In this document: piece after piece, positions 1 through 10,334 of the stretch
Position numbering within the stretch: the stretch's first letter is position 1
Layout of the letters: each line of letters begins with the position of its first letter
Assembly: GCA_032690845.1 (NCBI GenBank)
Contig: CM064434.1
Location: forward strand, 36,374,342 to 36,438,341
DNA length: 64,000 nt
Direction: 5' to 3'
Source of the DNA: Eleusine coracana subsp. coracana
Lineage: Eukaryota; Streptophyta; Magnoliopsida; Poales; Poaceae
Notes under the pieces: model-generated
The model's input: the letters and a program-made list of their open reading frames with translations, nothing else
Told to the model about the DNA's origin: nothing
The model's database searches: none
Translations under genes and position numbers: made by a program

Positions 1-671
1 ACAACTGTGATCACCCTTCTGAGAACTAGAAAGCAAAGCCATGCTAGAAGCAGGAATAGAAAGATTAGGACAAGATTTCCTAGACCATGAGATTTTAGCT
101 TGCTATATAGTTGCTCATAGTTCACGGTATTGAATTCAGCAGTTTCTTCTAGAGCAGCAATTTTAACCCCCCAAACATTTTCATCAAGTGAATACAGCAG
201 TTGCTTTGCTCTATCATTGTCATTGTACACAAGGTTACCACAAGCCCGCAAGTTGCACACAATTGCCTCGAACCTACGAAAGCTGTCATCTAGTGACTCG
301 CCAGGTTTTTGTGCAAAGGTTTCATACTATCTATTATAAGAATCCTTACGCATAGACTTGACTTGGTTGGTACCCTCATGGTAAGTGCAGAGCTTAACCC
401 ACATAGCATGAGCAGTGTCAAGGTGTGCAACCCTATCATATCCACTCCTACCAAGTGCAAAGAGCAGAATATTGACAGCTTTGGAGTTGTTCTCATACCT
501 GACTAACTCACCAGCAGATGCAGTGTTCAGGTCCTGTAGTACAACATACTCCTGCTCAACAATCTCCCAAATTGCACGTCCTTCACTCAGCAGATACACC
601 TTGGTCCGCGACTTCCAGTATGAGAAGTCCTCTCCATCAAACATCCATAGCTTAACAACGCGCTTCTCCAT
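1..671 (-). pseudogene. copia gag polyprotein, N-terminal part (UBN2-type), interrupted
   Basis: The protein starts with ATG at 671, about 50 bases after the primer site, and reads MEKRVVKLWMFDGEDFSYWK. This is the typical copia gag opening (target capture by W-x-x-W residues), followed by a region rich in L, W and K with the TAHAMWVKL motif of the UBN2 family. An in-frame TAG at 327-329 breaks it. The same frame then continues with a FAQKPGESLDDSFRRFEAIV-like stretch down to base 1, matching the second half of UBN2. Gag would form the virus-like particle in the cytoplasm. The copy is probably non-functional because of the TAG unless that stop is read through. Family assignment is from recognised sequence pattern, not a search. 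Confidence 0.75.
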
Positions 672-720
672 GTCGCCTTCAGATCACAAAGCCGGTGAAG
701 GTCAACTAGTGATCAAACCA

Positions 721-732
721 GCTCTAATACCA
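721..732 (-). other. primer-binding site, initiator tRNA-Met type
   Basis: Minus strand reads TGGTATTAGAGC, one base away from the usual plant TGGTATCAGAGC that pairs with the 3' end of initiator tRNA-Met. It lies two bases inside the LTR end, as expected for minus-strand priming. Confidence 0.8.
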
Positions 733-734
733 AT

Positions 735-2359
735 TGAAGGACCGAGAAGGCGACCAGAGGGGGGGGGGTGAATGGGAGCCAATTCAAATTCTTTTCAAGA
801 ACTTGGCCTATGTCCCAACTACAATCCAAACCAACCTCTAACCGAGTCACCAAGATTACACACACTAACTTGTAATGTATTAACCCTAGGAATGACTCAA
901 ACAAAAAGGACACATAGCGAAAGCACAAAAGAAACAAAAACCAAAACAAGGAAGGTCCAAAAGGTCACAAAACAGAGCCTGCCGGAAGTTCCGTGGTACC
1001 TGACGGAAGTTCCGTGGTGCACGACGGAAGTTCCGGACGACGGGAACATTGTCACTCACGAAAGTTCCGTGGTTCTTGACGGAAGTTCCATCATGGTCAA
1101 AACAGCAGCTCCACTCGGGAAAGAAAATTACCAAAATCCTATCAAACAAACTCCAAAAATAACAAAATTTGGACCAGATGATCCTCAATACATCACGACC
1201 CTCATCTAAAGAGATCCACTCCAAAAACACAAGGAGTCATCATGAATTTCAGATCTTGTGCCAAGAACACCAAGAAGGGAAACTTGAGAAATCCTTCAAA
1301 TCGAAGGTGCTAGATGATTCGGTCAAGGATCCATAGAGGATTGTTCTAGCTCATTCTAGCAACAAGTTTCTTAAGAAATCTGAACCAAAAACTCATCCAA
1401 AAGTGAGATCGAAAATCACCACGAAAATAGCTCAAAAAATAAGAAAAAGGGAATTTTGGGATTCAAGTGAAGAGGGAATTCTTGAGCATGAAAATACTTC
1501 TCATATCATAGAAAGGTGCTTACAAGATCCATAGGTACAAGGCTAGTAAGCCACCCTCTTCCTCCCACTATTTGGAAGAGCAAGAGATGTCTCTCACACA
1601 CGCTTTCCTCTCCTCTAAAACTTGAAGTCCTCTCCTAGCACTTTGAATAGAGTCCTAACACAAGGCTAATAGGAAGAGATGCACCTCTCCCACTAGCCAC
1701 ACCTATCCTTATATAGGCCTAGGGTCTATTGTCCATATGACCACTCTACCCTTGACCTACATAACACACCCACCTACCACCGGGGGCATAACTGTCCATC
1801 TTTTTCCTCATCGCCCGAATGCCATCGAACGCTTCACATCTTTGCTTCATCTCGAAGCAAGATCCCTGATGGTGCCACATGCACCACCAACCACCGCCAC
1901 CGGTTTTCAAGCCCAAACCGGGAAACCGCCTTGCATGCTTCTCAAAGCATGACTTTTCGATGTCGACGCGTGTCACCTTGTCCCGTGATCCTGGCCACCG
2001 GCAAGTCTCTCCTAGTCCCTGTCCATCGGTCCCCCTTGTCACTTGCACCGGCATCCCGTTCGCCTTGACTTGGTCAACACGCCGTCTTCATCACCACCAC
2101 GGTTTTGAGGCTCAACCACGAAACCGTCCATGCTTCTAGCCTCTCCACGTTTATGGTGTGGATCACCCTTGACTTCACCCGGCATCCCGATCGTCTGGCC
2201 CCAAGTCCCCTACTTGTGCCCGATCCTCTCGCCGTGGACCGCCAAGTCGAGTCCAGTTAGTCATAACCATGATATGCAAACCCATGCAATCCTTGGATTC
2301 CCGCATTTCAACTCAAGCACCAAATCTGCTCAAGTCAATTACTCATTACAAATATAACA
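735..2359 (-). repeat. copia 5' LTR
   Basis: On the minus strand the LTR would begin TGTTATATTTG at about 2359 and end ...GGTCCTTCA at 735, next to the primer site. It is about 1.6 kb. A minus-strand TATATAAG box at 1709-1716 is a plausible promoter, about 1 kb from the LTR end. Only one LTR is in the window, so the distal boundary is provisional. The short reading frames within it look random. Confidence 0.6.
984..1090. repeat. five copies of a GGAAGTTCC motif at 21-bp spacing
   Basis: Copies of GGAAGTTCCG (or one-base variants) start at 984, 1005, 1026, 1060 and 1081. The spacing is exactly 21 bp between copies 1-2, 2-3 and 4-5, about two helical turns. The core GGAACTTCC/GGAAGTTCC is itself near-palindromic, so the array could bind a dimeric factor in the LTR. 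That role is inference. Confidence 0.75.
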
Positions 2360-2481
2360 AACCATGGTACATATCCACATAGTTTCTCAGAGACCCTTTG
2401 TCACCTTGAGATATTTTTCCACCTGTGTTTTTTGATATTACCAGTTCATCTTGCTTGGGAGGCTAAGTACGGTGCCCAATT

Positions 2482-3866
2482 TGCTACAGATGGATGTATC
2501 AAGTTAAGAGGTACCTGCGTACCCTCAAGGGCTACATGAGGAACAAAACATGTCCTGAAGGTTCAATAGCAGATGGATATCTCTCGGATGAGTGCCTTAG
2601 ATTTTGCTCTCGCTTCTTTGAAGATGTTAGTACAAAGCTCAATTGGCTAGAGCGTTAAGAAAAGAACGCTGTTACTGAACCGCCTTCTGATGGTATGAGC
2701 ATATTCGGCAGTAGGGACTATAGTAAAAAACCCTTTTTAGCTCGACAAACCTGAGCCTTAAGAATTTCAGAAGATGAGGCACTATATATTATCCAACTGT
2801 GATGAGTGCAATGAATGGATAAAGTAAGTCATTGCATATCACATATATGATTTGTTTTTTTGAAACATGCGTTGTCTTCCACTAGGTGCCTGATCATTTG
2901 CCTACTGTTGCAGTGAGCATGAGGAGGAATTGAGGAAATTCGACTCACGGAATGTTGACAGAAGGCATAAGCAACAATTTGTAGGATGGTTTGAGCGAAA
3001 AGTGAGACATATTCCTCTAATTTTTAAATACATGATATTTAAATTTACAATGTGTTCCTAACATATCTCCAAATTATTTTGAGGCAGGTAAGGAAACTAT
3101 GGGCAAAGGGAGAAGTGAATGACATGATATATGTTCTAGCTCGTGGTCCAGATCCTCGTATTCGTGTGGCTGACAGGTGCTCCATCAATGGATTTCTCTT
3201 TCGGACAAAAGAAGTAGAGAAAAATTTTACCACACAAAATAGCGGTGTTGTCGTCCAGGGGGATGCCATGGAATGGTACAAAGTGATTAGAAGAATTATC
3301 ATGCTAGACTATCCTATGAAGAAGGAAGTCATTTTATTTGAGTGTGATTGGTTTGATGTTCCAGCACCAGACAAAAACAAATCTAGAGGGTACAGTAAGG
3401 ATAAATATGGCATTATCGACATTGATACTAGTCAGACTCGATATTCAGAGGAGCCGTACTTCTTGCGATCCAACCAGAGCAGGTATGTTATGTGAAAAGT
3501 GCTAGGAGTGCGAACTGGTGCAGTTTCCTTAGAATGAAACCTAGGAACCTGTTTGCCATGCCTAAAGAAGGAGAGGAGAATGAAAATAATCATGCTGATA
3601 CCGATGTTGACTCGGTCGTTGTAGGAGTAGAACATATGTACATTGAAGAGTGACCTGAGGAATTGAAAAATTGGAGCAGGACTGACGTGGAAGGCTTAAG
3701 TGTTGATGTTGCTGTACTCGAAGAGGCGCGTGCTGCCTCCATGCCAGAACCGAATGACGAGGACTTACAAGATGACTACAATGATTCTGATGATACCTAC
3801 ACTGCTGATGGAGTCTTAGCTGCAGTAGATTCCATGGAAAATGACAATGATGATTTTTTTGTGTAA
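2482..3866 (+). pseudogene. CACTA (En/Spm) TNP2 transposase, C-terminal half (DUF4218/DUF4216-like)
   Basis: Exon 1 (2482-2658) reads CYRWMY, RYLRTLKGYMRN and ADGYLSDECLRFCSRF, the highly conserved DUF4218 block of plant CACTA TNP2. A further block ends at a GTAAGT donor near 2824. After an acceptor near 2914 comes a short exon, then GTGAG, then an acceptor before 3089. The segment up to 3480 matches DUF4216 (WYKVIRRIIML...ECDWFDV). A frameshift near 3481 moves to a frame encoding VKSARSANW and a very acidic tail that ends in DDDFFV at 3866, with one further stop near 3651. The catalytic N-terminal region is absent, so this is a decayed fragment. The 215 bases after it show nothing I recognise. 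Confidence 0.85.
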
Positions 3867-4081
3867 ATTTGAGTTGCACTCTGGCTCCTCCAACTTTGTT
3901 ACTGTATTGTGTTATCTATCATCAGCTTGCATCTACACATCAATATTGCACATAACTTGATAGCCAACTAGATAATAACCAGCATACATCTCACACATGA
4001 ACTTAGTTCAGAGACATAACCAGCATACATGCAGCTGAGACTACTTAACTACAAGACAACACTAACTGGATATACATGCAC

Positions 4082-4707
4082 CTAGTGATTGCCAATCCAC
4101 ATGAACAACACAATGGCAACAAAGAACATACATAACGCCTTCAGCCCGGTCTTCTCCATCCCTAGCTTCCTGACTTCTACCTTGAGGTCCTCTTTTTCAG
4201 ATTTCAGAGCATCCACCTTTTCCTCTTCTTCCTTCTTCACTGCCGCCAGCTTCTTCTCCATCGAATCCAGCCTAGCGGTTGCCTCACCAAGAGCTTTGTT
4301 CAGTGCCATTTTCTCCTTCTTGAGAGACCACATGACATTGCACAGATCTACGAGCAGTGTCTGCAAGAATGCATCATGCCAACGCTCATTCCAACACATG
4401 AATGCGCAACATCCAATCCAACGAATAATTAGGGAGGCCAAATAAACCAACTGCGAATTCAAAATCAATCGATTGCTAACAAAACTATACTCACCCGAGC
4501 TCTGTAGCACTTGAGGTAGCACCGTCCGGGGTTGTCGTCTCTCCACAAGATCCACAGCGCCGCCTTCTGCTAGCTGTCGCAGTACACCGGGGGGTGGTAG
4601 TCCAACGGTCCGACGCGGTAAGGGATGGTGGAATGGTGCTTCTCCTCAGACTCGTCCGAGGATTGCGTCTTGGCGGTGGTCCACGACGAGCACGAACTGC
4701 TGGCCAT
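4082..4707 (-). pseudogene. GRF-type zinc-finger protein with C-terminal coiled coil and membrane segment, one premature stop
   Basis: Exon 1 starts at 4707 (MASSSSCSSW). It contains PYRVGPLDYHPPVYC and DDNPGRCYLKCY, the typical start and NPGR-C core of the GRF zinc finger, and ends at a GTGAGT donor near 4490. After a short intron the second exon supplies the rest of the finger (GCCAFMCWNERW) and FLQTLLVDL. A Lys/Glu-rich coiled coil (residues about 80-140 of the second exon frame) and a C-terminal hydrophobic helix (ALCMFFVAIVLFMWIG) follow. GRF fingers are nucleic-acid binding modules. Many such short genes sit beside CACTA elements in grasses. An in-frame TAG at codon 46 (4570-4572) breaks exon 1. 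Role in the transposon is unknown. Confidence 0.75.
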
Positions 4708-4809
4708 GGCGCACGCTTAAGCTAGGGTGACACCTCTGCAAGCTCCTCTCTGTTTATACGGCCTTACCCATATTTCAAGTAGCCACCTCTGCAATGCAAG
4801 TTCCTCTGT

Positions 4810-4905
4810 TTTTGTTGGATCACTGGAACAGTTGTAATATGATGTATATCCACTCAGATTGTACTTTAACTTGTTTTAATGATGTTCTCAATTATTTTTG
4901 CAATA
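4810..4905 (+). repeat. dispersed 3' UTR-like block, copy 1
   Basis: Shares TTGGATCACTGGAAC, a CACT(C/T)A(G/A)ATTGTA word and TTAATGATGTTCTCAATTAT with copies at about 9147 and 12490, all on the plus strand. Just upstream (4770-4795) is an ACCCATATTTCAAGTAGCCACC sequence that matches the stop region of the DUF295-like pseudogene at 12460. So the block is probably the tail of a lost plus-strand gene. The stretch 4906-5157 after it is AT-rich with no gene seen. Confidence 0.65.
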
Positions 4906-5157
4906 GTTTTTTCCAAGTGCACACATCATATTATACTCATCACTTAAATACAAATTCAATTTACACACATTATTTTGTAGGATAAAAAAAGAATTAATAA
5001 TAATTATGAAACATGTAAATGGTATTGCAATAATGCAAACTAAACTAAACATATATTTAGTGATATTGATATTAATTACTTTATGTACATGTGCATGAAG
5101 GCACTACATACACAAAGCACACACGACATGTATGCACAAGGATACGTGCATGTGCTA

Positions 5158-5180
5158 GACACACACACACACACACACAC
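5158..5180. repeat. (AC)n microsatellite
   Basis: Uninterrupted AC dinucleotide run immediately downstream of the exonuclease pseudogene's stop. Confidence 0.9.
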
Positions 5181-5185
5181 TTCTT

Positions 5186-5793
5186 CTATGGCTTGATGTT
5201 AAATCTCTGACCAAGCCTGTACGAGACATAGGTGTCAATAGCTACATAATCAACGTGCTCCCTAGTCAGGTGCTTATCCCCCCACTTTTGGTGATCACAA
5301 TGCTTGGCCATTGTCAGACCAAGAATTTACCGACACACGATCTCAAGTTCAAGTCCGTATGTTGAGGTTTGCTTCAAGTCATCCCGCGTGGCGTACTGCA
5401 GCTCATCCTGGCTACACTGATGTTGTGATTAATGGACTGCTGATGAACGTCGCCTCCGATCTTCGATCCGACGAACATGCACCGAGGGCTCTCTAGGAAA
5501 TGCTTCAATTTTTCTTGAACCTTGTCAGCGTGGCACACCTGGAAGATGAGACACCGATATTCATGCTCGTTCCCATGTGGCATGCCCACGTAGACCTAAA
5601 TGATGGCTGTCTTGTTTGGGTCATCATTCACACGATCAGATTTTGGAATGATTAGCCACTCCGTATCCAAACCGATGAGGAGCAATTTTTCATTCGGCCA
5701 GATCTCATCAAGGAACTGGACGACGACGCTGCTATTGGATGTGACCGTTGTTTTGATGTTGTAGTGGTGGAAATTGACATCGACGAAGAGCAT
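5186..5793 (-). pseudogene. Werner-type 3'-5' exonuclease domain (DEDDy family), degraded
   Basis: The minus frame opens MLFVDVNFHHYNIKTTVT, the usual start of grass WRN-exonuclease-like proteins. It then has LLLIGLDTEW, the exo I motif with catalytic Asp and Glu. An in-frame TAG at 5596-5598 sits where the family has Gln (AII-Q-VCVG). The frame goes on through ...YRCLIFQVCHADKV...CMFVG (exo II region) and ends at 5374. A second frame resumes with HLTREHVDYVAIDTYVSYRL, the exo III motif with its Asp and Tyr, and stops at 5186. The intact family degrades nucleic acid 3'-5'. This copy has a stop and at least one frameshift. Upstream sequence to 6358 is GC-rich, with no convincing gene. Capture by the surrounding transposons is likely but unproven. 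Confidence 0.8.
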
Positions 5794-6556
5794 TGGTGTT
5801 GATGGCAGGCGGCTGCTCGGTAGGGCATGGGAGCACGAGGCGACGGTGTTCTTAGGGTGTAGTGGAGATCACACCGCCCAGCCTGCCGAATCAAGAGGTG
5901 GCGAGCTAGAGCGCCAGGTGGTGCTATCATAGTGCACCGGAGCGTAGCCTGCGAGAGCATGAGGCACCGAGCGGGAGTGCGAGACGGCGTTGCCGCTGGT
6001 CGGCGTGCGGGAGGAGCATATGAAGCGCGAGGCGGCATTGCCGCTCAGCAGGCTGGTGGGCGCCTTGAGCGGGGTGAGGAGCATGGCGGTTCCAGGAACT
6101 GAACGGGTGAGGGCCGGGTCGACATCTGAAGTTGCACTGGGTGGGTGGGCGCCGTGAACGGGGTGCGTGAGTTGTGTTATGAGCACTGAACAGGGTGAGG
6201 AGCGTGGTTGTTCGTTCCCAGAAGCCGAAGAGCCCCTGCCAGCACGGTTACACCAAAAGCTCCCGTCCAGGAAGTTGAACTTATGAAGACAATCGAGTGC
6301 TGACTACAACGTGCATTGAATCTATCACAGTATCCATCCGAGAAGTCGAACGCGGTTAGGCTACTCCCAATGGGAGTTCCACATAAGAAAATTTGGTGAC
6401 ATGGCAAAAAATTTCTAAAGAGAGAGATGAGAAGAGTTTCATCTAGATGAAACTAGGTCTATACGATTTCCTAAAATTGAAACACCATGAAACTAGCATT
6501 GGAGCGGAGTAATTTCATTTCATGATTTAGACAACCAATAAAACCATATAGAAATA

Positions 6557-6578
6557 CTCCCTCCGTTCAACATTATAT
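6557..6578 (+). repeat. Stowaway-like terminal inverted repeat (single end)
   Basis: TACTCCCTCCGTTCAACATT at 6555 onward is the familiar grass Stowaway terminus following a TA dinucleotide. I cannot find the matching ACGGAGGGAGTA end, so this is a truncated or rearranged copy. Confidence 0.5.
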
Positions 6579-7090
6579 GACACTCCAGCCTTTTCAAGTT
6601 TTCTCAACTTATAAGACACCCTCGCTTCCCAATGCACCTTTCTCTCATCTCAATACACCTCTATCTCTATCTCTCTCCTCATTGTTTCCTGTGCACCCAC
6701 CAATGCTAGTTTCATTCAGGATTTCAAACTACTCCTAAGCCAATCTCAATGCACTCTTTCATTTCACGGTTTCCAAGACTGACATGTCATTTTTAACATT
6801 TTATTTTATGAAATGAAAGTACATCTCTCAGTGTTCACTTTCATAGCACAATTTCATAGAACACTAAGTTATTGCTTGTTGGTGTTTTGTTATTGTTTGA
6901 GAGTGTTGGGGATGAGAGGAAAGACCCTCAATCCAATTTCATTTGGCTTTCATGGTGTTCGAAATAGTGTCAACATCCTTTCATAGGGATGAAAGGCATA
7001 TCCTCTCCTTCATAATAAATACCATGCCATGTCATCATATTTGCTGATGTGGCATGTAATTAATTGCATATGAAAGACCCATTGAGAATA

Positions 7091-7763
7091 GGCACAATTT
7101 GCTCTAGGACAACCTTCAATGTTGACATTTGCTCTAGAACACTACTAAATCTTATATTTGCTAGAAAACACTATATAATTGTGGTAATTGGTTAGTAGAC
7201 ACTTCAATAATTAGAATAGTGATTATTTGTATGAGGGAGAGAGAAAACTTCAAAAATAATCATTTTATCCTTTAAATCAATTTAATAATGTAAATATATT
7301 TTTTGACATATCGTTAATCATAATGATATAATAAATAATATTTATATTTTATTATAATAAAATTTCATAGAAAATATTAACAATAATAATATATTTCATA
7401 ATGTATATTAACTACAACAATTCTCAAAAATATGATTATGTTAGAAAATGTTTAAATTGGTTGTAAAACAAAAAGGTCATTCCAAATATGATTATGTTAA
7501 GAAATATACATTATTTTTTATAATTAATTATATATGTTAAAAATTATGATTATGTTGTAAGAAATGTTTAAATTAGTTACAAGAGCAACAAAGTCATTTA
7601 AAATATTCTCTATGATCTCTATATATAATAATCAATACTTTAATTACTTAAGTGTCTACTAGCTAATTATCACAATTGTATAGTGTCTTCTAGCAAATAC
7701 AACATTGAGTAGTGTCTTAGAGCAAATGCCAACATTGAGTAGTGTCTATGAGCAAAATTTGCC
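7091..7763. mobile_element. MULE-like MITE with ~120-bp terminal inverted repeats
   Basis: The first 120 bases (GGCACAATTTGCTCTAGGAC...) and the reverse complement of the last 120 (GGCAAATTTTGCTCATAGAC...) align over most of their length. Both share a repeated 'AATGTTGNCATTTGCTCTA' word. The flanks TTGAGAATA and ATGAGAAGA fit a decayed 9-bp duplication, which suggests a Mutator-type origin. The interior is extremely AT-rich with no ORF. It sits inside the TTA-flanked MITE, so it is younger. Confidence 0.75.
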
Positions 7764-8573
7764 ATGAGAAGAAAGATGACATGGTACTCTTGGAAACATC
7801 AAAATGGAATAGCCTTAGTTTATTGACACCAAGAAGGACCCACTCGCATTGCCTTCCTTGCCAATAAATGTAAGACTACCCCGTTCACTGATGGGTGTGA
7901 CAATAAACTACTCCCATCTCGGCTTCCTCGCCTCTCTACTACCATCGCCCTTCCTCCCCTTCATCGTCTCCGCCTTCCTCGTTGTTGCAGTATCCATGGC
8001 CTCAGTGTGATATCCTGTAGGATTAGGCGTGATCGTCGTCCTCGGTGAGTCATAATCATCGCCTCTTGTAGGATTAGGCAATCTTTGCTATGTTTTGGGT
8101 TAAATGGTATCCGACTGTGGTTGATGAGTTTTTTTCCTAATGTTGGATTTGATGTATATGTAGGCCGGCGGTGGTCGCCGCTGTAGTCGGCCGCTGCTGT
8201 TGTCTCGCTCCTCGTCGCCTCCGCCTCCACCGGTGGGCCATGACTAGAGAATGGGAATGGCCCTGATGCTGTTCTCATCGGGCCACGGGGTGGTGATGCT
8301 CCTGGTTGAGAGGCTGGCTGCCCTGGCCATGGGCACATCACGTGCGCCATCTCCGGCGCCACCCTCCCAGACCAGTTCATCGTCTCTGGCGGTGTCACCC
8401 GTCCATGCCCGTTCCTCCCCTCCTCTACCTCCGGCGGCGCCCCTCGTCCGCGCCCATTCCCCTTCTCTGGCCCCAGCATTCCCTCCCGCCCGTGCCCATT
8501 CACCACCTCCGATGTCACGCCTCCCCGCGCTGGCCATCCGCCATCTCCGGCACGCAGTTCCCGCTCCCGCTGC

Positions 8574-8858
8574 ATGTCATCAGAATGGTCTTACGGCTCC
8601 ATCTCTACTAACTCCGACAACCCCCTCACCGACAAGATCCCAAAGGGTGCCGAGCTACGTCTCAAGTTTGTCTACACCGCGGTAGATGGCAGTGGCATCT
8701 TCTGGTGCCCCATCTGCATCGGCAAGAAGCAGCGGAAGATGGACTATGCTGGCATGCTGTCTCACGTTCTTGGCATCGTGAGTTCAAACTCACCGAAGCA
8801 CGATGAGAAGAAGGTCAGCGGCCATCGTCATCTCGCCAAGAACAAAGGTTGGACGTGA
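8574..8858 (+). CDS. zf-XS (SGS3-type) zinc-finger protein, small single-exon fragment
   Basis: The 94-residue frame has FWCPICIGKKQRKMDYAGMLSH (C45, C48, H64), followed by a basic stretch ending in GHRHLAKNKG. This matches the zf-XS finger found in SGS3/FDM proteins, where it precedes the RNA-binding XS domain in RNA-directed silencing. No XS or XH domain follows, so it is either a stand-alone captured finger or a truncated gene. The upstream 8160-8570 DNA is GC-rich and encodes only low-complexity Pro/Ser/Ala frames, so the ATG at 8574 is favoured. A 5' exon cannot be excluded. Expression is unknown. Confidence 0.6.
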   Translation: MSSEWSYGSISTNSDNPLTDKIPKGAELRLKFVYTAVDGSGIFWCPICIGKKQRKMDYAGMLSHVLGIVSSNSPKHDEKKVSGHRHLAKNKGWT

Positions 8859-8954
8859 AGCACATGCTCCGGGTGTGTCGTCGCTAGTTCTCTCCATGCA
8901 TGGCGTGGTGGTGTCAGTTACTAATTATGTTGTTGTTCTTAGTTTATGTCCTAT

Positions 8955-9115
8955 ATGTTTGTGTTGAACTATGTGTGTGTTGAACTATTAATGTGTTAGC
9001 CTTTTTTATCCTGGTGACCTATGTTTGTATTGAACTATTCTTGTGTTGAACTATGTGTCTTGAACTATATATATATGGTCGTTTAATTGTGGTGAACTAT
9101 GTTTATCCTGGTGAT
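8955..9115 (+). repeat. degenerate TGTTGAACTATGT repeat
   Basis: The word (T)GTTGAACTATGT or a one-base variant recurs about seven times, together with TTATCCTGGTGA twice. It lies in what would be the 3' UTR of the zf-XS frame. Confidence 0.7.
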
Positions 9116-9146
9116 TTTTTTGTTAGTCTTTTTGGTGTTTACTTTT

Positions 9147-9205
9147 AATTTGTTGGATCACTGGAACACTTGTAATGATTTATGCACTCAAATTGTACAA
9201 CTGGG
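9147..9205 (+). repeat. dispersed 3' UTR-like block, copy 2
   Basis: TTGTTGGATCACTGGAACAC followed by TTGTAATGATT and ATGCACTCAAATTGTAC. It is the closest match to copy 1 (4810) and lies downstream of the zf-XS frame. Confidence 0.65.
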
Positions 9206-9305
9206 AATTTCATTAACTTAGCGATGATATTACAAATTAAGTTTTCAACAAATAAAGTTCAGAAAGAAGGAAACTAAAGAAAACACTACATCACCCAGAT
9301 CACCA

Positions 9306-9957
9306 TTATTCTGGCCTAAGAGTACGAGCTCTATTATGGCCTATGAGGTCTCTTTTTCCCTGACCCCTCAAGCCGCCACGAATGTCAAATCCACGAACTT
9401 GATTAGCATCCTCCCTGTATAATTGAAGAACTTCCTTCTGAAGGGATCTAACAGAGTACCGATCGTCATTGACATGAATCAACTTCTCATATTCCAACTG
9501 ATCAGCATGCAAGCCCTCCCTGCACCGAACGAAGCACTTGTCATTGTCTGCATCCAAGGCATCCTTGATGCCGCAGTCAGGCCCCAAGAGAGAGTGGCAA
9601 GCCACAACCACGACTAACCATTTATTGGGTTTGGGCTCCTCCTGGCTGATCACCTTCACCTACAGAAGCAGAAGCTAGGGAAAAACCCAAGAAATAGTCA
9701 GCGCCACTATACATCTTCTCAATCCAAACTAGCATGCTCACCCGTAGTAGACAATCAGAGGCTGCACCAGGGGCAATCCCAAGATAGTCCACCACTGCTT
9801 TGTTGCAAGTGGCCATCCTCAATGACTGGTTGGGTCCTCCAGCTGCGGGGTCAGGAGACGGTGAACGGGGACGCTTACGGCTGCCGCCGGGTTCGCCTCT
9901 TGCTCCAACGCCGGCCGGAGGAGAGCGGTGGCTGGATGGAGCGCTGGAGCTAGCCAT
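9306..9957 (-). CDS. two-exon gene of unknown function, open throughout
   Basis: Exon 1 runs from ATG at 9957 (MASSSAPSSHRSPPAGVG) to CTACGG|GTGAGC near 9742. Splicing the ~82-base intron, which ends CTTCTGTAG, joins in phase to exon 2 starting VKVISQEEPKPNKW and ending ARTLRPE at 9306. The joined protein is about 190 residues with no internal stop. The N-terminus is Ser/Pro/Gly-rich with a KRPRSPSP basic patch that could be a nuclear signal. The C-terminal part has EKLIHVNDDRYSVRSLQKEV and a Gly/Arg-rich GFDIRGGLRGQGKR tail. I do not recognise the family. A TATA-like ACATAAATA lies about 90 bases upstream. It is the most intact gene-like unit outside the retroelements, but its setting suggests transposon cargo. 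Confidence 0.5.
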
Positions 9958-10334
9958 GATATACTTGTACGAGCGGTTTGGGGAATCAGTGCGCGATGAG
10001 AGAGCTAGTGTGCGTGATGAGATGTGGAGTGCTATAGCGGTATTTATGTAGAACCACGTCATGTGTGGTCGTGGCCTTCCTCCGCTGCTCTCGGGAAAAC
10101 GTGTGGGATGTGCGAACTAATAGTAAAACATCTGGGAGTGGTGTGACAATCGGGAATTGACCGTTCACCGCGACTTGAAGGCGATGGGACATGCGGGCCT
10201 ACCACCACGGTGCACCTCTGTGTGCATGTCCATCAGACTCTGCACGTCCATCAACAACCGTGAATTGACCGTCCATTTAGTACTTCACTCTCCCAACTTC
10301 TCCCTCCTTTCACCTCCCCCAACTTCTCATCGTC

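Larger units (their letters stand above)
1..2359 (-). mobile_element. Ty1/copia-like LTR retrotransposon, 5' portion
   Basis: Seen on the minus strand: an LTR (735-2359), then a primer-binding site, then a gag reading frame that runs off the window at base 1. The order LTR, initiator-Met primer site, short leader and gag with a UBN2/copia-type domain is that of Ty1/copia elements. Pol lies outside the window, so autonomy cannot be judged. The outer LTR end at about 2359 is chosen from a TG...CA ending and has no second copy here to confirm it. Confidence 0.75.
6359..7814. mobile_element. MITE with TTA target duplication, carrying nested insertions
   Basis: The left end GGCTACTCCCAATGGGAGTT and the reverse complement of the right end (GGCTATTCCATTTTGATGTT) form imperfect terminal inverted repeats. 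TTA flanks both sides (6356-6358 and 7815-7817), as for PIF/Harbinger (Tourist-like) elements. The 1456-bp length is explained by insertions, including the element at 7091-7763 and a Stowaway-like end at 6557. No coding capacity. Confidence 0.7.
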
